64,000 nucleotides of DNA from contig JBJLEF010000002.1 in NCBI GenBank assembly GCA_045565995.1, positions 124,001 through 188,000 on the forward strand. The letters are read 5' to 3'. Below, one piece after another: positions 26,843-35,402 of this stretch (positions are counted from its first letter, which is position 1; each line of letters starts with the position of its first letter). The position numbers were made by a program, and so were the translations under genes. The notes under the pieces were generated by a model. That model was not told the origin of the DNA, ran no database searches, and saw only the letters and a list, made by a program, of their open reading frames with translations. The stretch comes from UBA721 sp002705165. GTDB taxonomy: Bacteria; Planctomycetota; Planctomycetia; Pirellulales; Pirellulaceae.

Positions 26843-27916
26843 TCAGTTGTTCTTCCACTGTTCACCAAGTGGGCCACCGTCACGACGGTCACCAAGTCGG
26901 TTGTAAGTGATATAGTCAATGTTTTCGCTCAGGAACTGAACGCTACCATCAACCAATACGAACTGTGCTCCACCCTTATGCTGTGACTTGAAGCCCTGGC
27001 TAGTTTGCCAGTTCTTGAAGTGTGAACAATTCTTAGGGTTTAGCGGAGCATTGGCTCGATTCCATGAGAAACCGGGATCCCCAACACCTACGACGGGAAA
27101 GTTCAAAGGTGCCGTCGTCAAAGACCAGGTTGCGTTAGCATGAACCCAGCCGTTGACATAGTGATCTGATTTGTGAGGTAGTAATTCACCCACCATGATC
27201 ACTTGGCTTTCACCGTCAGATACGTCACGGAAACGTGCAGCCCAGCTACCACGTCCAAACACACCCGACAAACGGTAGCCGCGACTATCATTACCATGAT
27301 TAACAGGGCCGGTCTGAAAGATATTACCTGGATAGTTGCGACAAATATTTTGCCAAGAATTACTTCGTTGTGCACCCATCGAGTAACCATAACAACTGAT
27401 CGCCGGATCAACGTCGTAATTAGTACGGTGCACATAGGGATCAACATTGGCCGAAGGACAAACCAGTACAGGGAGGATTTCAGACCGGTTCCAGTGGGAC
27501 ATCCCTCCGTGAGAGTGTGATAACGTCTCAAATACCGACCAATTACGATAAGGGTTACTGGTTCGACGGCCCGACACCGTAAAGTTAAAAGCCGTGTAAA
27601 GCGGGTCCTGCTCAATAAATGGCAGTAACCGCAACCAGGGACTACCATGACTGGAACCATGCCAGTTCTGTCCATTGTTGGACTGACGATTCCAGAAATA
27701 CATACCATTCGCTGGTAATGCGCTGTACGTATTGTGATACGTACGCATTGCGAGACCAATCTGCTTGAGATTGTTACTGCACGACATCTTACGAGCCGCC
27801 TCGCGAGCAGCTGACACTGCAGGAAGCAACAACGCTACCAAGATACCAATGATTGCTATCACAACCAAAAGTTCTACGAGCGTGAAGCCTGCACGTTTCA
27901 AATGCCGGGAAACCAT
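26843..27916 (-). CDS. DUF1559 pseudopilin-like protein, copy 1
   Basis: A 357-residue protein with a type IV prepilin-like N-terminus (LKRAGFTLVELLVVIAIIG), cleaved before the F by a prepilin peptidase in this class, followed by LLPAVSAAREAARKMSCSNNLKQIGLAMRTYH, the universal DUF1559 start. The C-terminus (GGAQFVLVDGSVQFLSENID) is the H-X9-DG family motif. The ATG at 27914-27916 is preceded by AAGGA; a TTG six bases upstream is weaker. It is anchored in the inner membrane by its single helix and is thought to be a surface or secretion-related pseudopilin. 554 of the last 555 bases equal copy 2. No hairpin terminator is seen after its stop. Confidence 0.9.
   Translation of the reverse strand: MVSRHLKRAGFTLVELLVVIAIIGILVALLLPAVSAAREAARKMSCSNNLKQIGLAMRTYHNTYSALPANGMYFWNRQSNNGQNWHGSSHGSPWLRLLPFIEQDPLYTAFNFTVSGRRTSNPYRNWSVFETLSHSHGGMSHWNRSEILPVLVCPSANVDPYVHRTNYDVDPAISCYGYSMGAQRSNSWQNICRNYPGNIFQTGPVNHGNDSRGYRLSGVFGRGSWAARFRDVSDGESQVIMVGELLPHKSDHYVNGWVHANATWSLTTAPLNFPVVGVGDPGFSWNRANAPLNPKNCSHFKNWQTSQGFKSQHKGGAQFVLVDGSVQFLSENIDYITYNRLGDRRDGGPLGEQWKNN
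26846..27400. repeat. Direct repeat A, copy 1 (3' half of DUF1559 copy 1)
   Basis: A 555-base block matching 28132-28686 with one mismatch (27336). It covers the C-terminal half of the gene and ends abruptly inside the coding region, which points to recent duplication or gene conversion. Confidence 0.9.
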
Positions 27917-28019
27917 ATTCAAATCCTTCTTTTGCCTGCGGCTAAAGTTTAGCGGTTGTGACCCACATCCTATAACAAATCCTACGTATTGGGCACAACG
28001 AAGGTTTGTAAAGTTTCCA

Positions 28020-28290
28020 AAAAACAGAAGGCATGATAAGTTGCCTTATCATGCCTTCTGTTGGTTTTTAAGCTTTGACGCTAATCAAATCGATCAGCTC
28101 AGAGCACTAATTAACACAAACGTGTCGACTAGTTGTTCTTCCACTGTTCACCAAGTGGGCCACCGTCACGACGGTCACCAAGTCGGTTGTAAGTGATATA
28201 GTCAATGTTTTCGCTCAGGAACTGAACGCTACCATCAACCAATACGAACTGTGCTCCACCCTTATGCTGTGACTTGAAGCCCTGGCTAGT
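28020..28290. repeat. Direct repeat B, copy 1 (gene end plus terminator)
   Basis: A 271-base block identical to 29399-29669, spanning the last 54 codons of DUF1559 copy 2, the 3' untranslated region and the terminator hairpin. Confidence 0.9.
28023..28062 (-). terminator. Rho-independent terminator of DUF1559 copy 2
   Basis: An 18-bp perfect stem (AACAGAAGGCATGATAAG and its complement) with a four-base loop is followed on the minus strand by six T residues. It begins 67 bases after the copy 2 stop codon. Confidence 0.9.
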
Positions 28291-29220
28291 TTGCCAGTTC
28301 TTGAAGTGTGAACAATTCTTAGGGTTTAGCGGAGCATTGGCTCGATTCCATGAGAAACCGGGATCCCCAACACCTACGACGGGAAAGTTCAAAGGTGCCG
28401 TCGTCAAAGACCAGGTTGCGTTAGCATGAACCCAGCCGTTGACATAGTGATCTGATTTGTGAGGTAGTAATTCACCCACCATGATCACTTGGCTTTCACC
28501 GTCAGATACGTCACGGAAACGTGCAGCCCAGCTACCACGTCCAAACACACCCGACAAACGGTAGCCGCGACTATCATTACCATGATTAACAGGGCCGGTC
28601 TGAAAGATATTACCTGGATAGCTGCGACAAATATTTTGCCAAGAATTACTTCGTTGTGCACCCATCGAGTAACCATAACAACTGATTACCGGATCCCGAT
28701 CAAACCATGTACGATGCACATGCGGATCAACATTAGCCGAAGGGCATACCAATACTGGAATCAGCTCTGACCTAGTCGCTTTTGTGTTCTCGAGATTAAC
28801 CGCATGGGTCGTTTCAAACCTTGGCCAGTTGTTCCAGGAACCACCAAAGGGGCCTGCCACGTTACCACTTTTACGACCTGAAATAGTCATATTGAAAGTA
28901 TTATAAAGCGGGTCCTGCTCAATAAATGGCAGGAGTTTAACCCAGGGACTACCCTTACTCGCTCCGTGCCAAGTCTGTCCATTGTTGGACTGACGATTCC
29001 AGAAATACATACCATTCGCTGGTAATGCGCTGTACGTATTATGATACGTACGCATTGCGAGACCAATCTGCTTGAGATTGTTACTGCACGACATCTTACG
29101 AGCCGCCTCGCGAGCAGCTGACACTGCAGGAAGCAACAACGCTACCAAGATACCAATGATTGCTATCACAACCAAAAGTTCTACGAGCGTGAAGCCTGCA
29201 CGTTTATTCAAACGTTTCAT
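28129..29220 (-). CDS. DUF1559 pseudopilin-like protein, copy 2
   Basis: A 363-residue DUF1559 protein with the same prepilin-like N-terminus and C-terminal motif as its neighbours. Its 3' half (28132-28686) is 554/555 identical to copy 1, the single difference changing QNICRNYPG to QNICRSYPG. Its 5' end with leader (29031-29250) is identical to copy 3, and its terminal 159 bases plus terminator (28020-28290) are also identical to copy 3. The middle part (about residues 65-175) is more divergent. GGAG lies nine bases before the ATG. A strong terminator hairpin is at 28023-28062. Confidence 0.92.
   Translation of the reverse strand: MKRLNKRAGFTLVELLVVIAIIGILVALLLPAVSAAREAARKMSCSNNLKQIGLAMRTYHNTYSALPANGMYFWNRQSNNGQTWHGASKGSPWVKLLPFIEQDPLYNTFNMTISGRKSGNVAGPFGGSWNNWPRFETTHAVNLENTKATRSELIPVLVCPSANVDPHVHRTWFDRDPVISCYGYSMGAQRSNSWQNICRSYPGNIFQTGPVNHGNDSRGYRLSGVFGRGSWAARFRDVSDGESQVIMVGELLPHKSDHYVNGWVHANATWSLTTAPLNFPVVGVGDPGFSWNRANAPLNPKNCSHFKNWQTSQGFKSQHKGGAQFVLVDGSVQFLSENIDYITYNRLGDRRDGGPLGEQWKNN
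28132..28686. repeat. Direct repeat A, copy 2 (3' half of DUF1559 copy 2)
   Basis: Partner of 26846-27400. The single difference (28622) is non-synonymous. Beyond 28686 the two genes diverge sharply. Confidence 0.9.
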
Positions 29221-29250
29221 AATGCCAAACTCCGAAAAGAAAAAAGAAAA
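29031..29250. repeat. Direct repeat C, copy 1 (leader plus N-terminal coding part)
   Basis: A 220-base block identical to 30410-30629. It covers about 63 codons of the prepilin-like N-terminus and 30 bases of the leader with the ribosome site. Confidence 0.9.
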
Positions 29251-29398
29251 AATTCCACCTATCTTTAGGCTAACACCTCAGCGATTCTTGCTCAAGACCA
29301 ACATATCAGTAAATATTGATGTGACTAGCTGCTTTGTAAGATACTAAAGCGAGGTATTTAACTCTCAGGCAAGTTGGCAGAGAATTCCATGCGTACAT

Positions 29399-29669
29399 AA
29401 AAACAGAAGGCATGATAAGTTGCCTTATCATGCCTTCTGTTGGTTTTTAAGCTTTGACGCTAATCAAATCGATCAGCTCAGAGCACTAATTAACACAAAC
29501 GTGTCGACTAGTTGTTCTTCCACTGTTCACCAAGTGGGCCACCGTCACGACGGTCACCAAGTCGGTTGTAAGTGATATAGTCAATGTTTTCGCTCAGGAA
29601 CTGAACGCTACCATCAACCAATACGAACTGTGCTCCACCCTTATGCTGTGACTTGAAGCCCTGGCTAGT
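29399..29669. repeat. Direct repeat B, copy 2 (gene end plus terminator)
   Basis: Identical to 28020-28290. Identity stops at 29669 inside the coding region of DUF1559 copy 3. Confidence 0.9.
29402..29441 (-). terminator. Rho-independent terminator of DUF1559 copy 3
   Basis: This is an exact copy of the hairpin at 28023-28062, with an 18-bp perfect stem, a four-base loop and a run of five T residues on the minus strand. It lies 67 bases after the copy 3 stop codon and is part of the 271-base duplicated block. Confidence 0.9.
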
Positions 29670-30599
29670 AGCCCAGTTCTTAAAGTGTGAGCAATTCTTA
29701 GGGTTCAGAGGAGGATTCGCTCTACCCCAGGAAAACCCGGGATCACCGATACCTACAACGGGATAGTTAACTGGGCCAACCGTAGCGTACCAGTCAGTGT
29801 TGTAGTGCATCCAACCGTTACAAGCGTGGTCCGATTTATTAGGCAGGATTTCACCAACCATAATTACCTGACTTTCACCGTCAGATACGTCACGGAAACG
29901 TGCAGCCCAGTTACCACGGGCAAATACACCCGATACGCGGAAACCGCGAGCTTCGTTACCGTGTCCGGCAGGACCAGTTTGGAAAATATTACCTGGGTAG
30001 TTATTACAAATACCTTGCCATGAACCCATACGCTGAGCACCCATGCTCCAACCGTAAGTTGATGTAGCTGGGTCAATATCATAGTTAGCACGATGGATGT
30101 ATGGATCGACATTAGCTGAAGGGCAGATGAGTACAGGAATGACTTCCGAACGAAGAGCCCGACTTCTATCAATTGTGACCGCAAATTCTGTTTCCATGCG
30201 AGGCCAACCATTCCAGGATCCTCCAAATGGAGCACCAGTGTTACCACTCTTTCGACCTGAGATAGTCATGTTCAGTGAACTATAAAGTGGATCTTGTTCC
30301 AGGAATGGAAGCAATTTCACCCAAACAGATGCTTTTGAACCAGCGGACCAAGTCTGTCCATTGTTGGACTGACGGTTCCAGTGGTAAAGACCATTGGGAG
30401 GAAGACTGTTGTACGTATTATGATACGTACGCATTGCGAGACCAATCTGCTTGAGATTGTTACTGCACGACATCTTACGAGCCGCCTCGCGAGCAGCTGA
30501 CACTGCAGGAAGCAACAACGCTACCAAGATACCAATGATTGCTATCACAACCAAAAGTTCTACGAGCGTGAAGCCTGCACGTTTATTCAAACGTTTCAT
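29508..30599 (-). CDS. DUF1559 pseudopilin-like protein, copy 3
   Basis: A 363-residue DUF1559 protein, first in transcription order. The prepilin-like helix (RAGFTLVELLVVIAIIG) and the first 60 or so residues are identical to copy 2, and the last 50 or so residues are identical in all three copies. The centre (HWNRQSNNGQTWSAGSKAS through NWAARFRD) differs from the others at many positions yet keeps the Cys pair region VLICPSANVDPYIHRANYD. It has its own leader and a terminator at 29402-29441, so each copy may be transcribed separately. As with other DUF1559 proteins, the cargo or structural role is unknown. Confidence 0.92.
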   Translation of the reverse strand: MKRLNKRAGFTLVELLVVIAIIGILVALLLPAVSAAREAARKMSCSNNLKQIGLAMRTYHNTYNSLPPNGLYHWNRQSNNGQTWSAGSKASVWVKLLPFLEQDPLYSSLNMTISGRKSGNTGAPFGGSWNGWPRMETEFAVTIDRSRALRSEVIPVLICPSANVDPYIHRANYDIDPATSTYGWSMGAQRMGSWQGICNNYPGNIFQTGPAGHGNEARGFRVSGVFARGNWAARFRDVSDGESQVIMVGEILPNKSDHACNGWMHYNTDWYATVGPVNYPVVGIGDPGFSWGRANPPLNPKNCSHFKNWATSQGFKSQHKGGAQFVLVDGSVQFLSENIDYITYNRLGDRRDGGPLGEQWKNN

Positions 30600-30629
30600 A
30601 ATGCCAAACTCCGAAAAGAAAAAAGAAAA
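30410..30629. repeat. Direct repeat C, copy 2 (leader plus N-terminal coding part)
   Basis: Identical to 29031-29250. DUF1559 copy 1 shares most of the coding part but not the leader. Confidence 0.9.
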
Positions 30630-30938
30630 GGACTATAGTACCGTTTTACGCCTGGGACTTGAAAATGAGCTCTGGAGTTCCAAACGAAAATCTTCGATAT
30701 GCCAATCAGTTTACCAAAGAATTAGCAGACTACAAACATATCGGTAGATGTTTATATCATAGTTTATCGACCACAAAGGGCATGAACTAAGTTAACACTG
30801 TAAAAATAGTACATTAAGCACATAAAACACGTGAAAAGTGAGGGGTATTACGGAAATTCTGTCTAATGATGGCCGGAAAGACACACCTAATCCTTAAAAA
30901 CCGTACTGGATACTGAGAAAAAGCGTTTCAGCGAAGCC
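30600..30938. other. Intergenic region upstream of the DUF1559 array
   Basis: The first 30 bases are the repeated leader of DUF1559 copy 3. The rest is A/T-rich, should hold the promoter of that gene, and contains the 3' flank of the sulfatase at 30939. I see no gene, RNA or strong hairpin in it. Confidence 0.6.
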
Positions 30939-32216
30939 CTACCTCCCCTGATGAGGCCGCGCCGATTTCAGTTTTTCTAAAGCTTGAGCAGCCTTGCCAG
31001 GAAGCTCTCCCTTCAACACTGTCTCTTTTCCCAAATCGACTTGATCCACTTCAACAAACCGTCCGTTGCTGTAGAGTTTGTACCTTTGATCTCGAACCCA
31101 ATACACGCCACGGCCCTCGGAATATGCCCAGTTACGACTAACAGGCCTTCCCGACATTGCGGGAACAAAACTAAGAGAATCTAGGCCGTCGGGTATTTCT
31201 TGCCCGGCCAACTCGACACATGTTGCATAAAAATCTGACATATCAACTAAGGCCTCGGTTCTTGTCCCAGGTTTGACGACCCCCGGCCAACTCAATATCA
31301 GGGGAACGCGAGTTCCCGAATCATCTAATTTCCCCTTGCCACCCTGAATGCGTTTACCATGGAACATTGAAAACACCGGTGGCTTGATGTACTTGCCATT
31401 TTCGAAATGGGAACAACTTCTCGCCGCAGTTCCATTATCGGTAGTGAAGACCAGCAAGGTATCATCTCTCAGTTGATGGTCTTCCAAAAATTCGACCAGC
31501 AAACCAACCTGCCGGTCCATCTCGAGAGCCATTTCCTTATAAGTCAAGTATTCTCCACTTGGAGAATAGGGCACGGGCTCTTGAAGATCATCTGTCACGT
31601 CATGACAAAGCGCCATTGAATAAAATGCAAAGAAAGGCTTCTCCCGATCTGCCAATATGAAGTCCTGAAGAAACTCTCGATACACGTTCGGCCCAAATTG
31701 TTCCCGGACCCCGTCATTCACTTCGCCATTTTCATAAACCATTGGAGAATGATATCGAGGACCCTCGTGCCAACCGAATACACAGTATTGGTCAAAGCCC
31801 ATACGATATGGTTGCCGCAGATCATCCTTTAACAAAGCCAACTGCCATTTCCCTGTGACCACGGTGCGATAGCCTGCACTTTGCATCAGTCCCGCAATCG
31901 TTTGCTTTTCCAACGCCTGAGGAAACGAACCCCACTTCGGATTGTTTACGTTGGTTGGATATCTACCGGTCATAAAAGTAATACGAGTAGGGTGGCAAAC
32001 CGGCATACTGTAGCAATGCATCCCCATCATGCCGGATTTTGCCAACTCATCCAGATGCGGAGTAGGGTAGGACTCGCCACCATAGGCTCCGACAGCATCA
32101 AAACCAACATCATCCGCCATCACGATAATAATATTTGGTCGTTCTCCAGCGACTGCATTTATGGATACCAGAAAACAGGCGAGTAGTAACACAGCTCGAA
32201 ATAAAAATATTGGCAT
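30939..32216 (-). CDS. Sulfatase (type I, formylglycine-dependent)
   Basis: A 425-residue exported sulfatase. The ATG at 32214-32216 opens a signal peptide (MPIFLFRAVLLLACFLVSINAVAG); the frame extends further upstream into the neighbouring gene, so the inner ATG is preferred. Motifs are RPNIIIVMADDVGFDAVGAY (Asp pair), SMPVCHPTRITFMTGRYP (C-x-P-x-R), VVTGKWQLALL, where the usual KWH histidine is replaced by Gln, and LLVFTTDNGTAA. It should be a periplasmic or extracellular sulfohydrolase. It lies 37 bases downstream of the FAH-family gene, in the same direction. Confidence 0.9.
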   Translation of the reverse strand: MPIFLFRAVLLLACFLVSINAVAGERPNIIIVMADDVGFDAVGAYGGESYPTPHLDELAKSGMMGMHCYSMPVCHPTRITFMTGRYPTNVNNPKWGSFPQALEKQTIAGLMQSAGYRTVVTGKWQLALLKDDLRQPYRMGFDQYCVFGWHEGPRYHSPMVYENGEVNDGVREQFGPNVYREFLQDFILADREKPFFAFYSMALCHDVTDDLQEPVPYSPSGEYLTYKEMALEMDRQVGLLVEFLEDHQLRDDTLLVFTTDNGTAARSCSHFENGKYIKPPVFSMFHGKRIQGGKGKLDDSGTRVPLILSWPGVVKPGTRTEALVDMSDFYATCVELAGQEIPDGLDSLSFVPAMSGRPVSRNWAYSEGRGVYWVRDQRYKLYSNGRFVEVDQVDLGKETVLKGELPGKAAQALEKLKSARPHQGR

Positions 32217-32253
32217 AAAGCTGACTTCCTTCAAATTCTGATGCAATTGTCGG

Positions 32254-33297
32254 TTAAAGAACATGAACACGTATCGGGGAGACCGCTTCCGGACAGGCGT
32301 CCTGAACATAATTGATTAACGAGCGGCTAAACCCATTTGCCAAAACTTCGATCACATCACCTGCCTGAAACTTCCAGTCACGTTGACCATAGCTAAGCTT
32401 GCTCGTTCCGAAATAATGCAGATGCACATCACCAGGTTGGCGGTGTGCCGGATATTTGAAGTGATGGTCTTCGCAGTTCATCAGCGAATGACACATAAAC
32501 ATCTGGCCGCTTTTCAAGTCTCCGCTATCGTAGATCATCTCGTCGTTACGCCTTACCACAACTCGGACGTCCCGATCCTCAAAACTCTCCCCCACAATTA
32601 GTTCCGGTCCAACAGAACAAGTACGTAATTTCGAAGGGGCTAAGTAGAGGTAGTTGATCTTCTCGGTCGCGTGATCCGACCATTCGTTACCCAGGGCAAA
32701 CCCAATACGATACGGTGTTCCACAGGGGCCTATAATATAACAACCTACAAATTCAGGTTCCTCGCCCCCATCGAGTGCAAAACCGGGGATATCGAGATAT
32801 GCCCGATGCCCACGCAGACAAACACCATTACCTTTATAGAACCACTCGGGGGCAGTCCCTCGCAAATCACCTTCCGGTTTTCCACCTTCCACCCCCATCT
32901 GAAACATCTTAGCTGAATCTGTCTCGGGTTGACTTGCAGTTATCTTCTCAGCCCCAGCATGCATTTGATCACGACTCTGCATACTGCCCGTGTGCGTCAA
33001 ACCTGTCCCAGTGATATGTGTCCGAGAATAATCTAGATGGTCTAGGGGAGGTAACAAATACAGCTCTCCAGCAGATTCGCCATTCCACAACTCATCATAC
33101 GACAATTTGTTATCACACTGAGGCAGTTTGCGATCCAACATCTCTACCAATGTCACCTCGTTGTGAATGGCAGCCAACGCTAATGCATGCGTTGTTTCGT
33201 ATTCAGGGAACGTCGCTGTCAGATCAATCACCTCACTACCGTCCACCACTCCAACGGCACGCTTTCCCTCTCGCTGCATAAACTGAACAATACGCAT
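32254..33297 (-). CDS. FAH-family protein (AraD1 / GguC-like)
   Basis: A 347-residue cytoplasmic enzyme of the fumarylacetoacetate hydrolase superfamily, closest in look to the AraD1/GguC group: MRIVQFMQREGKRAVGVV, YLLPPLDHLDYSRTHITGTG, the EPEFVGCYII block and GFALGNEWSDHATEKINYL. The acidic residues in these segments probably bind Mg2+. Members of this group sit in L-arabinose or other sugar-acid pathways as dehydratases of 2-keto-3-deoxy acids, which suits a sugar-catabolic setting next to a sulfatase. The exact reaction is not shown by sequence alone. Confidence 0.82.
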   Translation of the reverse strand: MRIVQFMQREGKRAVGVVDGSEVIDLTATFPEYETTHALALAAIHNEVTLVEMLDRKLPQCDNKLSYDELWNGESAGELYLLPPLDHLDYSRTHITGTGLTHTGSMQSRDQMHAGAEKITASQPETDSAKMFQMGVEGGKPEGDLRGTAPEWFYKGNGVCLRGHRAYLDIPGFALDGGEEPEFVGCYIIGPCGTPYRIGFALGNEWSDHATEKINYLYLAPSKLRTCSVGPELIVGESFEDRDVRVVVRRNDEMIYDSGDLKSGQMFMCHSLMNCEDHHFKYPAHRQPGDVHLHYFGTSKLSYGQRDWKFQAGDVIEVLANGFSRSLINYVQDACPEAVSPIRVHVL

Positions 33298-33382
33298 GAC
33301 GGCACCCTTCTACTGTCAGTTCACTGACGTTGTATCTGAAACGACTTGAATAAAGATTATGAATTGAACGCCGCCAACAAGG

Positions 33383-33997
33383 CTAGTGTGGCGACTCTGG
33401 CGCGACGACATGCAAACCCAGAGATCGATCCGGCTCTCGAGACATCATTTCTTCGTACTTTTGCTTTGCCACGCCACCGAGATAATTTGCCATGGCGTCC
33501 CAGGCTTGCCGACGATAATCCCACCAGTGCAGCCGTTCAATCTGTTCGAGCCAATCACACAAGTGCAGGAAGATCAAGTCCCTCCAGTTTTGCTCTGTCA
33601 GTTGATACTTTTCCCCCGTCTCGCGGTTGTAGACTATATAGTCGTCGTCGCCATCGATTATCGCCTGATCAAAGGGTTCACGATGGACAAAACAATTCAA
33701 AAATGCGATCCACTCTGCGTCTTTACCAATCAGCCCTATCAACTCCTTACGACGTTCAATTGGAATCGTGAATCCCTGGAACAACTGAGTTCCATAGATT
33801 GAATGAAACATCCCGGACCGAGCTAAAGACTGAGTTCCGCCCCAGTTCCGCACATCATTAAAGACCGAGAGCAAATGTGCAAGGTACTTCTTATCACCAG
33901 AGTGGCCTATCTTTTCCGTACCAAGACCTGTTAGGAATTCAACCATTTCCCTGTACTTGGGATCCGGTGAAACCTGCGTTTTCGTTTCGCTAGTCAT
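33383..33997 (-). CDS. DUF6817 family protein (HD-like)
   Basis: A 204-residue cytoplasmic protein with FLTGLGTEKIGHSGDKKYLAHL, VRNWGGTQSLARSGMFHSIYG and FLHLCDWLEQIER. The spaced His residues (HS, AHL, FHS) resemble an HD-domain metal site, and the pattern matches DUF6817, a family with no known reaction. Both long plus-strand frames opposite this gene are shadows. It starts just before the PQQ-propeller gene's stop, with 15 bases between stop and start in the same direction, so co-transcription is likely. Confidence 0.65.
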   Translation of the reverse strand: MTSETKTQVSPDPKYREMVEFLTGLGTEKIGHSGDKKYLAHLLSVFNDVRNWGGTQSLARSGMFHSIYGTQLFQGFTIPIERRKELIGLIGKDAEWIAFLNCFVHREPFDQAIIDGDDDYIVYNRETGEKYQLTEQNWRDLIFLHLCDWLEQIERLHWWDYRRQAWDAMANYLGGVAKQKYEEMMSREPDRSLGLHVVAPESPH

Positions 33998-34012
33998 CGT
34001 TACACCTTTGAG

Positions 34013-35311
34013 TTACTTCTTAACCGCAACCAGCTTTTCATAAGCTCGCAAGAAAATTTTGTCGCCGGCCAATGCTGGAGTCGAATAAAACTGACCTTCC
34101 AGCTTATTCGTAGCAACCACCGTACCTGTTTCGTCTGCTTTAAACACAACCGCGGTACCGTTAATCCCGAGTGCATAGATATTACCGCCACCGGCGACTA
34201 ATGATGCATAGCTGGTTCCTGTCGCTAGTCGTTTCACCCATTTCACGTCACCTGTCACAATATCAAGGCAGGTAGCAACTCCGTTATCGGCCAGCGTGAA
34301 AAGCATCCCATTAAGAGCCACTGGAGTAGAAGAATCCGGCGTACTTTTTGCATGCCGCCACAGAACCCCGGAGTCCCGTATATTTCCTTTACCGCCCAAT
34401 CTCCAAGCCATAACGTGGCCCAACCCGCCGCCACCGGGATTCGCTGAAGTTCCCACAACAACTCCTGAATCGGCAACCGGCGAAGCAATCACCCGGCCGT
34501 AAGGGCTGGCAATCTGGAGACCACTCGAATACCACAACTGATCACCTGTGTCAGGCGCGTAGGCATTAATGTGATCGCATCCGGTCACAATCAATTGCTG
34601 CTGACCATCCACATCGACGATCGCTGGAGTTGAGTAGGCGTCGGGGCCGTCGTCTTTCGCTGGAAACCGTCGGTCATGCTTCCACACCAACTCACCATTC
34701 TTGACGTGAAGTGCCACCACATAAGAGGCCCCTTTGGTCATACAGGAAACGATCAGTTTATCGCCTATTAGCCGAGGAGTTGAGCCCATGCCAAATGTGA
34801 TATCGTAGGCACCGTACTCCTGAACCATATCAACTTCCCATTTCAACTCACCGCTCTTGGCATCGAGGCAGACAAGTAGACCAGTACCGAAGAATGCCCA
34901 AACGTTGCTATCATCCACGATCGGCGATGGAGTGGCTGCGTTATGGCGATGAGCGTATAGGTTGGCCGGGCCTTTAGCTGCTAACTGGCCCTTGCCAACT
35001 TTCTTGCTCCACAAAGGTTCTCCGTTAATCTTAGAGAAGGCTAAAACGTGCAAACCCATATCCCTGGTTTGACTCGTTATATAAACACCGGTCGAATTTA
35101 CTGCCGGAGAAGAGTTTCCTTGCCCCGGAAGATCCGCACTCCAAGCAACTGAAGCATCACTCCATTTGACAGGCAAGGCTTGGCTTTCCGAAATACCTAA
35201 GCCTGAATCACCTCGAAATTGGCCCCAGGTCTGAGCACCTACCTGACTGATATAAGACAGCATTACCAACAGGACGATGCTAGTTGAAGTAAAACGGAAA
35301 TATATTTTCAT
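34013..35311 (-). CDS. Exported PQQ-like beta-propeller protein
   Basis: A 432-residue protein with a signal peptide (MKIYFRFTSTSIVLLVMLSYISQVGA) and an eight-blade type propeller of PQQ/quinoprotein-like repeats, seen as WGQFRGDSGLGIS, GEPLWSKKVGKGQ, GLLVCLDAKSGELKWEVDM, VVALHVKNGELVWKHDRR and ATCLDIVTGDVKWVKRL. Planctomycetes have many WGQFRG-starting members, described as PQQ-binding-like or outer membrane BamB-like. No dehydrogenase active-site Cys pair or Asp is evident, so enzymatic activity is doubtful and a structural or binding role is more likely. GAGGAA precedes the ATG. Confidence 0.85.
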   Translation of the reverse strand: MKIYFRFTSTSIVLLVMLSYISQVGAQTWGQFRGDSGLGISESQALPVKWSDASVAWSADLPGQGNSSPAVNSTGVYITSQTRDMGLHVLAFSKINGEPLWSKKVGKGQLAAKGPANLYAHRHNAATPSPIVDDSNVWAFFGTGLLVCLDAKSGELKWEVDMVQEYGAYDITFGMGSTPRLIGDKLIVSCMTKGASYVVALHVKNGELVWKHDRRFPAKDDGPDAYSTPAIVDVDGQQQLIVTGCDHINAYAPDTGDQLWYSSGLQIASPYGRVIASPVADSGVVVGTSANPGGGGLGHVMAWRLGGKGNIRDSGVLWRHAKSTPDSSTPVALNGMLFTLADNGVATCLDIVTGDVKWVKRLATGTSYASLVAGGGNIYALGINGTAVVFKADETGTVVATNKLEGQFYSTPALAGDKIFLRAYEKLVAVKK

Positions 35312-35402
35312 GAGTTCCTCTTCAAAAGTTAAATTCTATTCTTCTAACAAGCAGTACTTCCATTTTAACGAATTACTCTACGATCTTCGAACCTGTAATT
35401 CA

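Noticed and set aside
26843..30631. CRISPR-like or transposon origin for the repeats in the DUF1559 array
   Set aside because: Repeats are long, coincide with gene ends and terminators, and no transposase, terminal inverted repeats or short regularly spaced units are seen.
33346..33802. Two long plus-strand frames opposite the DUF6817 gene
   Set aside because: They overlap each other and the minus-strand gene has recognised motifs; these are shadows.
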